Below, piece after piece: positions 1-8,440 of a stretch of 64,000 nt of DNA (positions within the stretch are counted from its first letter, which is position 1; each line of letters starts with the position of its first letter). The notes under the pieces are model-generated. The model searched no databases and was not told where the DNA came from. It saw only the letters and a program-made list of their open reading frames with translations. The DNA comes from Sphingobium sp. (GTDB taxonomy: Bacteria; Pseudomonadota; Alphaproteobacteria; Sphingomonadales; Sphingomonadaceae). A program made the position numbers and the translations under genes. Location: NCBI GenBank assembly GCA_023266575.1, contig JAHFPV010000008.1:1-64000 (forward strand). Direction: 5' to 3'.

Positions 1-107
1 GCGAACCTGAGCCTCTGCAAGCTCAACCAAACCCAAAAATGTAGTGGTAACACTCGCGCCGGTGCGTGCATGTCATTGAACAAAAATGCCTTTTCCAAAA
101 GCACTGT

Positions 108-848
108 TCAAGTTGGGTCAGGCAGATCAAGGAGAACGTCAATTTCGAGCATCATGTGCCTTGTCCGCTTTTCAACGATTGTGAGAGCGGAAGCCATGCC
201 ATCGCCCCGGATCGCAGCACCTTCAAGTGCAAGGATGCTGGAAACTAGCCCATCGTCGCAATATTTTTCCAGCGTCGTTAACAAATTCCGGGCCAAGAAT
301 GCCAATTGTTGATAGTCATGATCTACAAGAGTGATATGAAAATCACGAATATGCTCCCGCGTTTTCTGCTGGGTTAGGCGCAGAAGGCGACATATTGATT
401 CATGCCCGTAGCTTTTTGTGAGCTGATTAATCCGCACTTGGTTGAGATGATGCGTCACATGATTATGTGATGTTACAAATTCCATATTGTCGCGGTACGC
501 CAAGCCAAGGTTGACATAGAGTTGACTCAGATCAATGGGCTTGCTTAAAACGGCATCAAATTCCTCAGCCGCAATTCGATAGTCCGGACTGCTTCGATTT
601 GCGGCGGTCATGATCACAATTCGAGCATGGCTATCGAATTGACGGATCTGCTTGGCGGCCTCCAGCCCGTCCAGAAACGGCATTCGCATATCCATGAGAA
701 TGGCGTCGAAAAAGCCATTGGCGGCCTGTGCCGCATCAACAGCCGCCAGACCGTTGACGACCTCCGTCACGGACGCTCCCGCTTTTGTGAGGGCCATCCT
801 CAACCACTCGCGGTAAAGCTCGTCATCATCTGCAATTAATATTTTCAT
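108..848 (-). CDS. Response regulator with CheY-like receiver and an Hpt-like helical C-terminus
   Basis: The 246-aa protein opens with a REC domain (about residues 1-120): acidic cluster ADDDE near the start, phosphoacceptor in ILMDMRMP, and a lysine in VLSKPID. The rest has no DNA-binding domain. Its last ~90 residues are helical and look like a histidine phosphotransfer fold, but the usual phosphoacceptor His is absent (LAFLARNLLTTL where AHxLKG is expected). The start at 848 (MKILIADDDE) was chosen because the upstream extension is not REC-like. It lies on the same strand as the LuxR-type regulator upstream. No kinase is present in the window, so its partner is unknown. The REC assignment is firm; the Hpt-like call is inference. 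Confidence 0.8.
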   Translation of the reverse strand: MKILIADDDELYREWLRMALTKAGASVTEVVNGLAAVDAAQAANGFFDAILMDMRMPFLDGLEAAKQIRQFDSHARIVIMTAANRSSPDYRIAAEEFDAVLSKPIDLSQLYVNLGLAYRDNMEFVTSHNHVTHHLNQVRINQLTKSYGHESICRLLRLTQQKTREHIRDFHITLVDHDYQQLAFLARNLLTTLEKYCDDGLVSSILALEGAAIRGDGMASALTIVEKRTRHMMLEIDVLLDLPDPT

Positions 849-904
849 GGCGTGGCTCTGGAAAATCTCAGATAGCGCAATCGCTTGCACGGCCACCGCG
901 TGCA

Positions 905-953
905 ATAGTCCGTTCGATGGAACGAGCCATATACATTCCATCGAATGGACTAT
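905..953. promoter_or_regulatory. Long inverted repeat upstream of the response regulator
   Basis: Two 18-bp arms, ATAGTCCGTTCGATGGAA and TTCCATCGAATGGACTAT, are complementary except at one position and are separated by 13 bases. The repeat lies 57-105 bp upstream of the start at 848. It could be an operator for a dimeric regulator such as the neighbouring NarL-type protein. It could also be the footprint of a small mobile element. No T-tract follows, so a terminator is unlikely. Confidence 0.5.
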
Positions 954-1089
954 TTCATCCACAGCATACGCAGCGCTAGATGGTGCCAACGTTCGGGTCG
1001 CAAATGTCGAGCGTGGCCCGGCTCTGGCGCTCAGCAGCGTCCAGGGTCGGGTCTTTTCCAGGCAGGTAGCCGTAAAACAGGCTGAAAGG

Positions 1090-1704
1090 TTATTCGCGTG
1101 CTTGGGAATAGCGAATGAGCGCCTGCGACCTACTTGTCACGCCAAGTTTACTGAAGATTTTCGCAAGATGCGATTTAACCGTTGATTCTGCTAGGCTAAG
1201 TTCAAACGCAATCTGCTTGTTGCCAAAGCCGAGCAAAAGACACTGCATGACACGATCTTCAGCCGGGCTAAGCAGTTCAGCGTCAACATGGGCGTGCGAA
1301 TCCAAGTTCGGCATAAAATAAGAGCCATCTGCAAACAATTTTCTTAAAGCGATGGTCATTTGGCTAAAAGACAAGGTTTTAGGAATGAATGCTACTACTC
1401 CTAAAGCCCGTACTTTTCGTAAAACATTTGCTTCAGTTCTTCCGCTAATAATTGCGACCGGATAATTCATGAATTTTGATATTATACGCTCCACTCCTGA
1501 ATACCCATCGGAATCTGGAAGTATAAGATCCATAAGAATAAATTTAATGTGACGCCCATCAAAATTCTGATTTTCAACACCTTGAATTTTTTCGTATAGC
1601 AAAACTTCGCAATCAGGATAAATTTCACGTATCGAAGACTCTATTGCAGATGCATAGAGTGGGTGGTCCTCTATTATTATTATAGTTTCGTTTTTTTTAT
1701 TCAT
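1090..1704 (-). CDS. NarL/FixJ (LuxR)-family response regulator
   Basis: The 204-aa protein has the classic layout. The receiver (residues 1-125) shows IIEDHPLY, the phosphoacceptor in ILMDLILPDSDG and FIPKTLS. A LuxR-type helix-turn-helix (about 140-200) shows LSPAEDRVMQCLLLG, NKQIAFELSLAESTVKSH and KIFSKLG. It should bind DNA when phosphorylated. Base use is unlike the surroundings: bases 1681-1740, around its start, have only 13 G/C of 60, whereas the core genes nearby are strongly GC-rich. This suggests horizontal acquisition together with the neighbouring regulator. No cognate kinase is visible. Confidence 0.88.
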   Translation of the reverse strand: MNKKNETIIIIEDHPLYASAIESSIREIYPDCEVLLYEKIQGVENQNFDGRHIKFILMDLILPDSDGYSGVERIISKFMNYPVAIISGRTEANVLRKVRALGVVAFIPKTLSFSQMTIALRKLFADGSYFMPNLDSHAHVDAELLSPAEDRVMQCLLLGFGNKQIAFELSLAESTVKSHLAKIFSKLGVTSRSQALIRYSQARE

Positions 1705-1970
1705 ATTTATTATTCTTTATTGTCCAGCCTTCGTATAAATTAAGTTTGCCGATTATCGTTTTTGATGAAATGAAAGAATCTTGTAAAATAAAGCAATCAA
1801 TTTTTCCAGCTTGCCAGGCGATCTCATTGCACAGTGCGAAGTTGGTTTATAGTTACCTTCACGTCGCGGCGTGGCGAACGAAACAGTCCCTTTATAGTCG
1901 GAATTTTCGCGTGGGACGAGTGCTTTCGGGAATTTTCAGCAGGGAGTGTTGATTGCCGCTGAGAAGTGAC
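1705..1970. other. AT-rich intergenic stretch without a supported gene
   Basis: No open frame here resembles a protein family. Near its right end (about 1945-1970) there is a GATTGCCGCTGAGAAGTGAC string, which looks like terminal sequence of IS21-type elements. That resemblance is from memory and weak. The stretch directly abuts the decayed transposase that follows. Confidence 0.3.
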
Positions 1971-2281
1971 CCCAGTAAATATGACTGCGATGCATTCGCC
2001 CTCAAACCGTAATGCTGCTCTGGCCAGCCCAACCGCAAAGTTGCCCGATCTCTCGACGAAGGCGCACGTGACTTGGCAAGGGATCTGCCTAAAGCTGACG
2101 CCTATGTCACATCCCGCCGCGAGCGGAGATGCTATTCACGCACCTCAAGCGCATCCTGAGGCTGGACCGCCTGCGCGGTCCAAACGGCGCAAGAGAAGAG
2201 TTCCTCCTCGCAGCCACCGCTCAACACCTCCGCAAGATGGCTAAGCTCATCCTGAGGCCCGCCACCCCACCGCCCGCATAA
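1971..2281 (+). pseudogene. Decayed C-terminal fragment of an IS1182-type transposase
   Basis: Reading + strand from about 1971 in the frame of AAATATGACTGC gives SKYDCDAFALKP, a stop, then CCSGQPNRKVARSLDEGARD and DAYVTSRRER. A frameshift near 2128-2132 moves the reading to EMLFTHLKRILRLDRLRG and EEFLLAATAQHLRKMAKL, ending at TAA 2279-2281. These are the Cys-rich linker, the YVTSRRER block and the C-terminus typical of IS1182-family DDE transposases. One in-frame stop, one frameshift and loss of the N-terminal half make it a dead remnant. A TTTTCAACACAATCGG string (about 2342-2357) fits the outer end of such an element. Confidence 0.75.
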
Positions 2282-2774
2282 AGGGGACGAGCCCTCCAGA
2301 GCGTGCCTAAGCTGCACTAAGCCTCGATCTCAGCGGCGGGCTTTTCAACACAATCGGTCGACTGCTACCGGAAGCGACGCAACGCGAACGGCGGCTATCC
2401 GCCCCCCCTCCAAAGCGACGTTCGCTTATCGGCCATTAGCAAGACCCGACGAAAAGACAGAGTGGGATCGTCAGCCGGTGAGCAAGCCCGCCATGGATAC
2501 TGGCAGCCCCCCTGTCTGATCCGCCTACCCAGTTCCATTCATGGTCCTTCCCTCGTATCTGCCATTCTGATATAAGTAATTGGGAAACCAATGAGATTCC
2601 CGATTCCAGCAAGAACGAACTGGGGCCTTCCTGGGGGCCTTACCGCTCATCTCATTTTCATTACATATCTGAAAATTAAACCAGAATTATTGTGGATTGG
2701 ATTCCGGCTCGGCCTGTTCCGTCGCTGGTTTCCCGCTCTCGACTTATGCGCGCCGCTGCGGCTAAAGCAGCGGC
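2282..2774. other. Intergenic remnant DNA downstream of the transposase fragment
   Basis: About 490 bases without a convincing gene. The first ~80 bases probably include the right end of the IS1182-type element. The remainder shows no conserved frame, RNA gene or clear hairpin. The short frames in it have no recognisable motif. The promoter of the GST gene must lie in its right part. Confidence 0.4.
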
Positions 2775-3449
2775 ATGATGAAGCTGTTTATCGGAAACAA
2801 GGCCTATTCGAGCTGGTCGCTGCGCGGCTGGCTGGCGTGCAAGCTGTCCGGCCTGCCCTTTGAAGAGGCGGTCGTCCCCCTCTATGATGAGGAGTGGGAA
2901 AAACGGCGCGAAGGCGACGAATTTGCGCCCTCGTCCGGCAAGGTGCCGATCCTGTGGGATGGCGACGATATTGTCGTGTGGGACAGTCTGGCCATCGTCG
3001 AATATCTCAATGAAAAGACCGGGAATGAGAAATTCTGGCCGGCCGATCCCGCCGCGCGCGCCATGGCCCGGTCGATGGCCGCCGAAATGCACTCCAGCTT
3101 CGCCGCGCTACGCCGCGAGCATAGCATGAATATCCGCCAGATTTACGATGCGGTGCCGCCGTCCGAAGCGGTCAAGCAGGATCTGGCCCGCCTGATGCAG
3201 CTATGGGCACAGGCCCGCGCCCGGCATGGCGGGGATGGCGATTTCCTGTTCGGCCCGTTCGGCGCCGCCGACGTGATGTTCGCGCCGGTGGTCACGCGCC
3301 TCATCACCTATCAATTGCCCGTGGCCCGCTTTGCCGAGGCCTATATGCACGCCATCATCGCGCACCCGTGGATGCAGGAATGGATCGGCGGCGCACAGGC
3401 CGAAGATTGGGTGATCGACCGGTTCGAAGTGCCACCGCAGGCTGTGTAG
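2775..3449 (+). CDS. Glutathione S-transferase family protein
   Basis: A 224-aa cytosolic GST. The thioredoxin-like N-terminal domain (about 1-80) contains GNKAYSSWSLRGW near the glutathione site, the cis-proline motif SGKVPIL and the DSLAIVEYL helix. An all-helical C-terminal domain (about 95-215) follows, with FGAADVMFAPVV, the usual N-capping region of the core helix. It presumably conjugates glutathione to electrophiles or acts as a lyase or reductase; the substrate cannot be told. There are two adjacent ATGs (2775 and 2778). It is a single gene facing ndk, with a shared hairpin between them. Confidence 0.88.
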   Translation: MMKLFIGNKAYSSWSLRGWLACKLSGLPFEEAVVPLYDEEWEKRREGDEFAPSSGKVPILWDGDDIVVWDSLAIVEYLNEKTGNEKFWPADPAARAMARSMAAEMHSSFAALRREHSMNIRQIYDAVPPSEAVKQDLARLMQLWAQARARHGGDGDFLFGPFGAADVMFAPVVTRLITYQLPVARFAEAYMHAIIAHPWMQEWIGGAQAEDWVIDRFEVPPQAV

Positions 3450-3452
3450 TCA

Positions 3453-3490
3453 AAAAAAGGGCCGGGAAGCACGCGCTCCCCGGCCCTTAT
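3453..3490 (-). terminator. Rho-independent terminator of ndk, probably bidirectional
   Basis: The stem GGGCCGGG/CCCGGCCC is flanked by seven A on the left, which read as a T-tract on the minus strand after ndk. It sits 4 bp after the GST stop and 24 bp from the ndk stop. Confidence 0.8.
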
Positions 3491-3513
3491 TCATTCTCAC
3501 GCCGCAGCGTGGA

Positions 3514-3936
3514 TCAGCCGACAATTTCTTCCGGCTTGAAGAAGAAGGCGATTTCGGTCGCGGCATTTTCTTCGCTGTCCGAACCGTGGACCGAATTGGC
3601 TTCGATCGATTCGGCCAGTTCCTTGCGGATCGTGCCGGCGTCGGCATTGGCGGGGTTGGTCGCGCCCATGATGTCGCGGTTGCGCTGCACGGCGTTTTCG
3701 CCTTCCAGCACCTGGACGACGACGGGGCCGGAAATCATGAAAGCAACCAGGTCAGCAAAAAAGGGGCGTTCCTTGTGGACGCCGTAAAAGCCTTCGGCCT
3801 GTTCGCGGCTCATGCGGATGCGCTTGGATGCGACGACACGCAGACCGGCTTCCTCCAGCATCTTGGTGACAGCGCCGGTCAGGTTGCGACGGGTCGCGTC
3901 GGGCTTGATGATCGAAAAAGTGCGCGTGACGGCCAT
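3514..3936 (-). CDS. ndk: Nucleoside diphosphate kinase
   Basis: The 140-aa length matches bacterial Ndk. It transfers the gamma phosphate from ATP to NDPs through a phosphohistidine. The N-terminus [10 protein letters not shown] is the nucleotide-fold start. The catalytic His is H117 in the signature NSVHGSDS, and the family motif [13 protein letters not shown] is intact. It is a monocistronic housekeeping gene reading toward the terminator it shares with the GST gene. Confidence 0.97.
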   Translation of the reverse strand: MAVTRTFSIIKPDATRRNLTGAVTKMLEEAGLRVVASKRIRMSREQAEGFYGVHKERPFFADLVAFMISGPVVVQVLEGENAVQRNRDIMGATNPANADAGTIRKELAESIEANSVHGSDSEENAATEIAFFFKPEEIVG

Positions 3937-4025
3937 GGCCCTCGATACTCCGAATGGTTGGAAATGCTGGGCGCGCCTTTAGACGGGGCAGGGCCTGGCC
4001 GCAAGGGGCTTCACCCTGGCCCCTT

Positions 4026-4463
4026 CTATGCCATTTGCAGCCACTTGCGGCCGTCTTGCTTGAAATAGCGGGTTTCGATCCCGTCGCGCTTGGCCAACGC
4101 CCGCCAACTCGCCCGCGCCGCCTCGATCGTTGAATCGTCGAAAAAGTGAAAAACCCGATCGAAATCCAACGCTTCTTCGCGCCACAACCCGTCAGCCAGC
4201 GCGACGTGGCGCGCGCCATTGGCCGCATGGCAGGACGCGCCCAGCAGGATCGGCTGATGCCCATCCCCGGCCTCGCCCGCGCGGCCATGGGCTAGGAAAC
4301 TGTCGGGCGGGCCATTCCACAGCCCGGCGGAAATCCGCTCCAGCCGGTCCGCTTCGTCCGCCACCACCAGCAAGCGCGCGCCCATGGCCAGGATGCGCGC
4401 CGCAATGGCGGGCAGCACCTGATCGACGGGATCGCGGCTCAGCTGATAGAAATCGACCTGCAT
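4026..4463 (-). CDS. holC: DNA polymerase III chi subunit
   Basis: The 145-aa protein starts MQVDFYQL and contains ADEADRLERISAGLW and FLAHG, typical of HolC. Chi links the clamp-loader complex to single-strand binding protein during replication. Its start codon overlaps the pepA stop (ATGA at 4463), so the two are translationally coupled. The pepA-holC pairing is common in proteobacteria and supports the call. Confidence 0.92.
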   Translation of the reverse strand: MQVDFYQLSRDPVDQVLPAIAARILAMGARLLVVADEADRLERISAGLWNGPPDSFLAHGRAGEAGDGHQPILLGASCHAANGARHVALADGLWREEALDFDRVFHFFDDSTIEAARASWRALAKRDGIETRYFKQDGRKWLQMA

Positions 4464-5908
4464 CAGCTCTCAAACTTGTCCGCAACAAACTGGTCGAGCA
4501 GACGCACGCCATAGCCGGTCGCGCCCTTGTCGAAGGTTGCGCCGGGCTTGTCGGACCAGACCATGCCGGCAATGTCGAGATGCGCCCATTTGACGCCATC
4601 GTCGATGAAGCGCTTGATGAACTGCGCGGCGGTGATCGACCCGGCATAGCGGCCGCCGATATTCTTCATGTCGGCGATCGGGCTGTCGATCAGCTTGTTG
4701 TAGGCGTCGGACAGGGGGAAGCGCCACAGCGGTTCGCCGCTCGCCTTGCCAGCCGCTGTCAGATCGTCCGACAGGCCGTCATCGTTGGAGAACAGCCCGG
4801 CATATTGATCGCCCAGCGACACCAGGATCGCGCCGGTCAGCGTCGCCAGATCAACCACCGTATCGGGCGCATAGGTTTTTTGCGCCCAGGTCAGTGCGTC
4901 GCACAGCACCAGTCGCCCTTCGGCATCGGTGTTGATCACCTCGATCGTCTGGCCGGACATGGATGTCACAATGTCGCCGGGGCGCTGGGCATTGCCGTCG
5001 GGCATATTCTCGACCAGCCCGCAAATGCCCACGACATGCGCCTTGGCCTTGCGTCCCGCCAGCGCCTTGATCGCGCCTGCGACCGCGCCCGCGCCGCCCA
5101 TGTCCCACTTCATATCCTCCATGCCGGCGGCGGGCTTGATCGATATGCCGCCGGTATCGAAGGTCACGCCCTTGCCGACGAACACGAGCGGCTTTTCGGC
5201 CGCGCCATTCGTGCCGTCCCATTCCAGCGCCAGCATCCGCGCGTCGCGCACAGACCCCTGCGCCACGCCGAGCAGCGCGCCCATGCCCAGTGCTTCCATC
5301 GCCGGGCGATCCAGCACGGTGATCTTGACGCCCAGCTCAGCCAGATGCTGGCAACGCGCGACGAAGCTTTCGGGGTAGATGATATTGGCCGGTTCCGACA
5401 CGAGTTCGCGGGTCAGGGCCACGCCCGCCGCGACCGCCGCGTGCCTGTCCCATGCCGCACCGGCATCGGCCGATACGATGGTCACCGTCGCCAGTGTCGG
5501 CTTGGCCTTTTCCGGCTGCCGGGTGCGATAGGTGTCGATCCGCCAGCCACGCAGCAACGCGCCCAGCGCCAGCCGCGCCGCGCCCTCGCCGCTCGCGCCG
5601 CCGACAAATTCGACCGCCGCATGGGCCGCGCCGCTGGTCAGCAGCCGTGCGGTCAGCGCGCCACCAGCCCGCTCCAGGTCCGCGTCGCTGCCCGTGCCGG
5701 TGCCCAGCAGGACGATGCGCAGCACCTTGCCGCCCTCATCCGCGAAGCTCTCGAACGTCGCGCCCGCTTCGCCTGCAAAGCGCGCCGCCGCAGCGCCCGC
5801 CACCAGCGTCGCGGATGCGGCGACCGGCAGGCTGTCCGGCGCGCCCTTGGGCAGGGCCAGGACCAGAGTGTCGGCATCGGGACGGGTCGGGCTGATCGCG
5901 ATATCCAT
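4463..5908 (-). CDS. pepA: Leucyl aminopeptidase (M17 family)
   Basis: The 481-aa cytosolic, two-metal aminopeptidase removes N-terminal residues from peptides. The C-terminal catalytic domain shows GKGVTFDTGGISIKPA, the MKWDMGGAGAV segment, and the family signature NTDAEGRL followed by VLCDALTWA. The N-terminal alpha/beta domain is present. The start at 5908 (MDIAISPTRPDA) was chosen because the longer frame upstream reads through non-conserved sequence into the lptD promoter region. It is divergent from lptD and coupled to holC downstream. Confidence 0.95.
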   Translation of the reverse strand: MDIAISPTRPDADTLVLALPKGAPDSLPVAASATLVAGAAAARFAGEAGATFESFADEGGKVLRIVLLGTGTGSDADLERAGGALTARLLTSGAAHAAVEFVGGASGEGAARLALGALLRGWRIDTYRTRQPEKAKPTLATVTIVSADAGAAWDRHAAVAAGVALTRELVSEPANIIYPESFVARCQHLAELGVKITVLDRPAMEALGMGALLGVAQGSVRDARMLALEWDGTNGAAEKPLVFVGKGVTFDTGGISIKPAAGMEDMKWDMGGAGAVAGAIKALAGRKAKAHVVGICGLVENMPDGNAQRPGDIVTSMSGQTIEVINTDAEGRLVLCDALTWAQKTYAPDTVVDLATLTGAILVSLGDQYAGLFSNDDGLSDDLTAAGKASGEPLWRFPLSDAYNKLIDSPIADMKNIGGRYAGSITAAQFIKRFIDDGVKWAHLDIAGMVWSDKPGATFDKGATGYGVRLLDQFVADKFES

Positions 5909-6074
5909 CAAGGGACCTTTTCTTGTTCGGGCTTTGGGACGTAATCCTTGCCAAATAGTGCGGCTTGCCCCGTCTGGCAAAGGCGTTCGACCGATTTTGC
6001 CGGAAAAGAGCGTAGCGCAGCGATTGCGGCGCGCGCCAAGCAGTGCGATAGGCAGGCGCTGATACCGCCCCTTC

Positions 6075-8354
6075 ATGAGGCCTGACCTTTTGGCTATCTC
6101 CTCTATGTCCCTGTCTTTGCGCCCTGCCCTGCTGATCGGCTGCGCTTTGTCCTGCCTTGCGGTCACCGCCCCGGCGGTGGCGCAGCAACTCAACGAACCG
6201 CAGGTGCCGATCAGCGCGCCCGACGCCCCCGTTCCGGCGAGCGACGACCAGATCGGCTTTTCCGCCGACGCGCTGCAATATGACAGCAATAGCGAAATCG
6301 TCACCGCCAGCGGCGCGGTTCAGCTGCTGCGCGATGGCAATCGCCTGCGCGCCGACAAGGTCGTGTGGAACCGCACCAGTGGCAAAGTGGAGGCGATCGG
6401 CAATGTCTCGGTCACCGATCCCGACGGCAATATCGCCTATGGCGACCGGTTCGATGTCACCGATACGCTCAAAGACGGCGTGGTCTACAATATGCTGCTG
6501 GTGCTCCAGTCGGGCGGTCGGCTGGCAGCGGCGACCGGCACCCGCACCAACGGCATCTACACGCTCAACCGCGCCGCCTATACCGGCTGCGCGGTGGAAG
6601 ATAGCGACGGCTGCCCCAAAGAACCGACCTGGCAGATCAACGCGGTCAAGGTCGTCTATGACCCGACGCGCGAGCGGGTGACCTATACCAACGCCAATAT
6701 CGAGCTGTTCGGCCTGCCGCTCATCCCGCTGCCCGGCCTGTCCCATCCGGTGGGTGAAGGCGGCGGCAGCGGCCTGATGGTGCCCAATCTGCGCTATGAC
6801 CGGAACAACGGGTTTGAAGTGGCACTGCCCTATTATTTCAAGCTGGCGCCCAATCGCGACCTGACGGTCACCCCGCACGTCTATAGCAACAGCCTGCCGA
6901 TGCTGGAGGCGGGCTTTCGCCATCTCTATGATCGCGGCGCATACCAGATCACTGGCTATGCCACCTATGGCAGCCGCGTGGCCACCGGCGACACCAGCGG
7001 CACGACGCCTGCCGCATCCGAAAAGGATCCTCGCTTTTATCTCGACGCCAGCGGCGGATTACAGCTGACGCCGGAATGGAGCGTCGATGGATCGATCCGC
7101 TTCGCCAGCGACCGCACCTTCCTGCGCCGCTACGACATCAGCCGCGATGACCGGCTGCGCTCGACCCTCGGCGCGCAGCGAATCGGCCAGAACAGCTATT
7201 TCTCGCTGCGCGGCTGGGCGGTGCAAACCCTGCGCGCAGGCGATTCGCAGGGGCAGACGCCGATCGCGCTACCAGTCATCGACTATCGGCTGCGATTGAA
7301 AGACCCGCTGCTGGGCGGCGTGCTGCAATTGCAGGCCAATACGCTGGCGATCACCCGCACCCATGGCCAGGATACGCAGCGCGCCTTTGCCGCTGCCGAA
7401 TGGAATCTGCGCACGCTGACCGGCATGGGGCAGGAAGTGACCTTCACCGGCTATCTGCGCGGCGACGCCTATCACAGCAGCGACAATGCGCTGACGACGA
7501 CCGCCAGCTATGCCGGCGATCCGGGCTGGCAGGCGCGCGGCATCGCCGCCGCCGCAGTGGACATGCGCTGGCCCTTCATCGGCGAAGCCTTTGGCGGGGT
7601 GCAGCGGATCGCCCCGCGCGTCCAGATCGTCGCCGCGCCAAAAGTCGCCAACCTCTCGCTCCCCAATGAGGATGCCCGCGCCGTCGATCTGGAGGACAGC
7701 AACCTCTTCGCGCTCAACCGCTTTGCCGGCTACGACCGGTTCGAGGATTCGACGCGAATCACCTATGGCATCGAATATAGCCTGGCCCTGCCCGACTTCT
7801 CGCTCCAGACCATCGTCGGGCAAAGCTATCGCCTCAGCAGCCGCACCAGCATATTGCCCGACGGCACCGGCCTGTCGGATCGCACGTCCGATATCGTTGG
7901 CCGCACGACAGTGCGCTACAAGGATTTCATCAGCTTCACCCACCGGTTCCGACTGGACAAGGACCATCTGGCCGTCCGCCGCAATGAGCTGGACGCGACC
8001 GTGGGCAGCAAGAATACCTATGCCATGGTCGGCTATCTGCGGCTCAACCGCGATGCATTGGCCGCGCTGGAGGATTTGCAGGACCGGGAAGAATTGCGGC
8101 TGGGCGGGCGTATCCAGTTCGCGCGCTTCTGGTCGGTGTTCGGCTCTACGGTGATTGATCTGACCGATGGGAAGGAAGATCCGCTCAGCATTGCAGATGG
8201 GTATGAACCGGTTCGCCATCGCCTGGGCATCGCCTATGAGGATGATTGTCTGACGCTCGGCCTCACCTGGCGGCGCGACTATCAGGCCAATGGCGACGCG
8301 CGAAAGGGCAATGCTTTCCAGCTTCGGCTAGCTTTCCGCAATATTGGCATATAA
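6075..8354 (+). CDS. lptD: LPS-assembly protein LptD
   Basis: The 759-aa outer-membrane beta-barrel inserts lipopolysaccharide into the outer leaflet together with LptE. A signal peptide (LIGCALSCLAVTAPAVAQ) is followed by an OstA/LptA-like beta-jellyroll (ALQYDSNSEIVTASGAVQLL, LRADKVVWNRTSGKVEAIG) and then the long barrel, rich in alternating aromatic strands, to the C-terminus. Translation may start at 6075 or at 6105 (MSLSLRP), which gives a more usual signal peptide. It is the first gene of lptD-surA-pdxA-rsmA, an order also seen in enterobacteria. Confidence 0.95.
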   Translation: MRPDLLAISSMSLSLRPALLIGCALSCLAVTAPAVAQQLNEPQVPISAPDAPVPASDDQIGFSADALQYDSNSEIVTASGAVQLLRDGNRLRADKVVWNRTSGKVEAIGNVSVTDPDGNIAYGDRFDVTDTLKDGVVYNMLLVLQSGGRLAAATGTRTNGIYTLNRAAYTGCAVEDSDGCPKEPTWQINAVKVVYDPTRERVTYTNANIELFGLPLIPLPGLSHPVGEGGGSGLMVPNLRYDRNNGFEVALPYYFKLAPNRDLTVTPHVYSNSLPMLEAGFRHLYDRGAYQITGYATYGSRVATGDTSGTTPAASEKDPRFYLDASGGLQLTPEWSVDGSIRFASDRTFLRRYDISRDDRLRSTLGAQRIGQNSYFSLRGWAVQTLRAGDSQGQTPIALPVIDYRLRLKDPLLGGVLQLQANTLAITRTHGQDTQRAFAAAEWNLRTLTGMGQEVTFTGYLRGDAYHSSDNALTTTASYAGDPGWQARGIAAAAVDMRWPFIGEAFGGVQRIAPRVQIVAAPKVANLSLPNEDARAVDLEDSNLFALNRFAGYDRFEDSTRITYGIEYSLALPDFSLQTIVGQSYRLSSRTSILPDGTGLSDRTSDIVGRTTVRYKDFISFTHRFRLDKDHLAVRRNELDATVGSKNTYAMVGYLRLNRDALAALEDLQDREELRLGGRIQFARFWSVFGSTVIDLTDGKEDPLSIADGYEPVRHRLGIAYEDDCLTLGLTWRRDYQANGDARKGNAFQLRLAFRNIGI

Positions 8355-8440
8355 GGATCACCCTTCCCGCTACCCTGTCAGGGCTGGTTCAGGCGGATTG
8401 GCGCATTCGTGCCGGACCGTATTGGAGATATTTGCCGACG

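Noticed and set aside
1746-1952. 68-codon frame in the AT-rich gap
   Set aside because: No ribosome site, no motif and weak codon structure; probably chance in remnant DNA.
4130-5944. Long + strand frame (604 codons) across holC-pepA
   Set aside because: It is antisense to two clearly conserved genes and has no family motif; long shadow frames are normal at this G/C.
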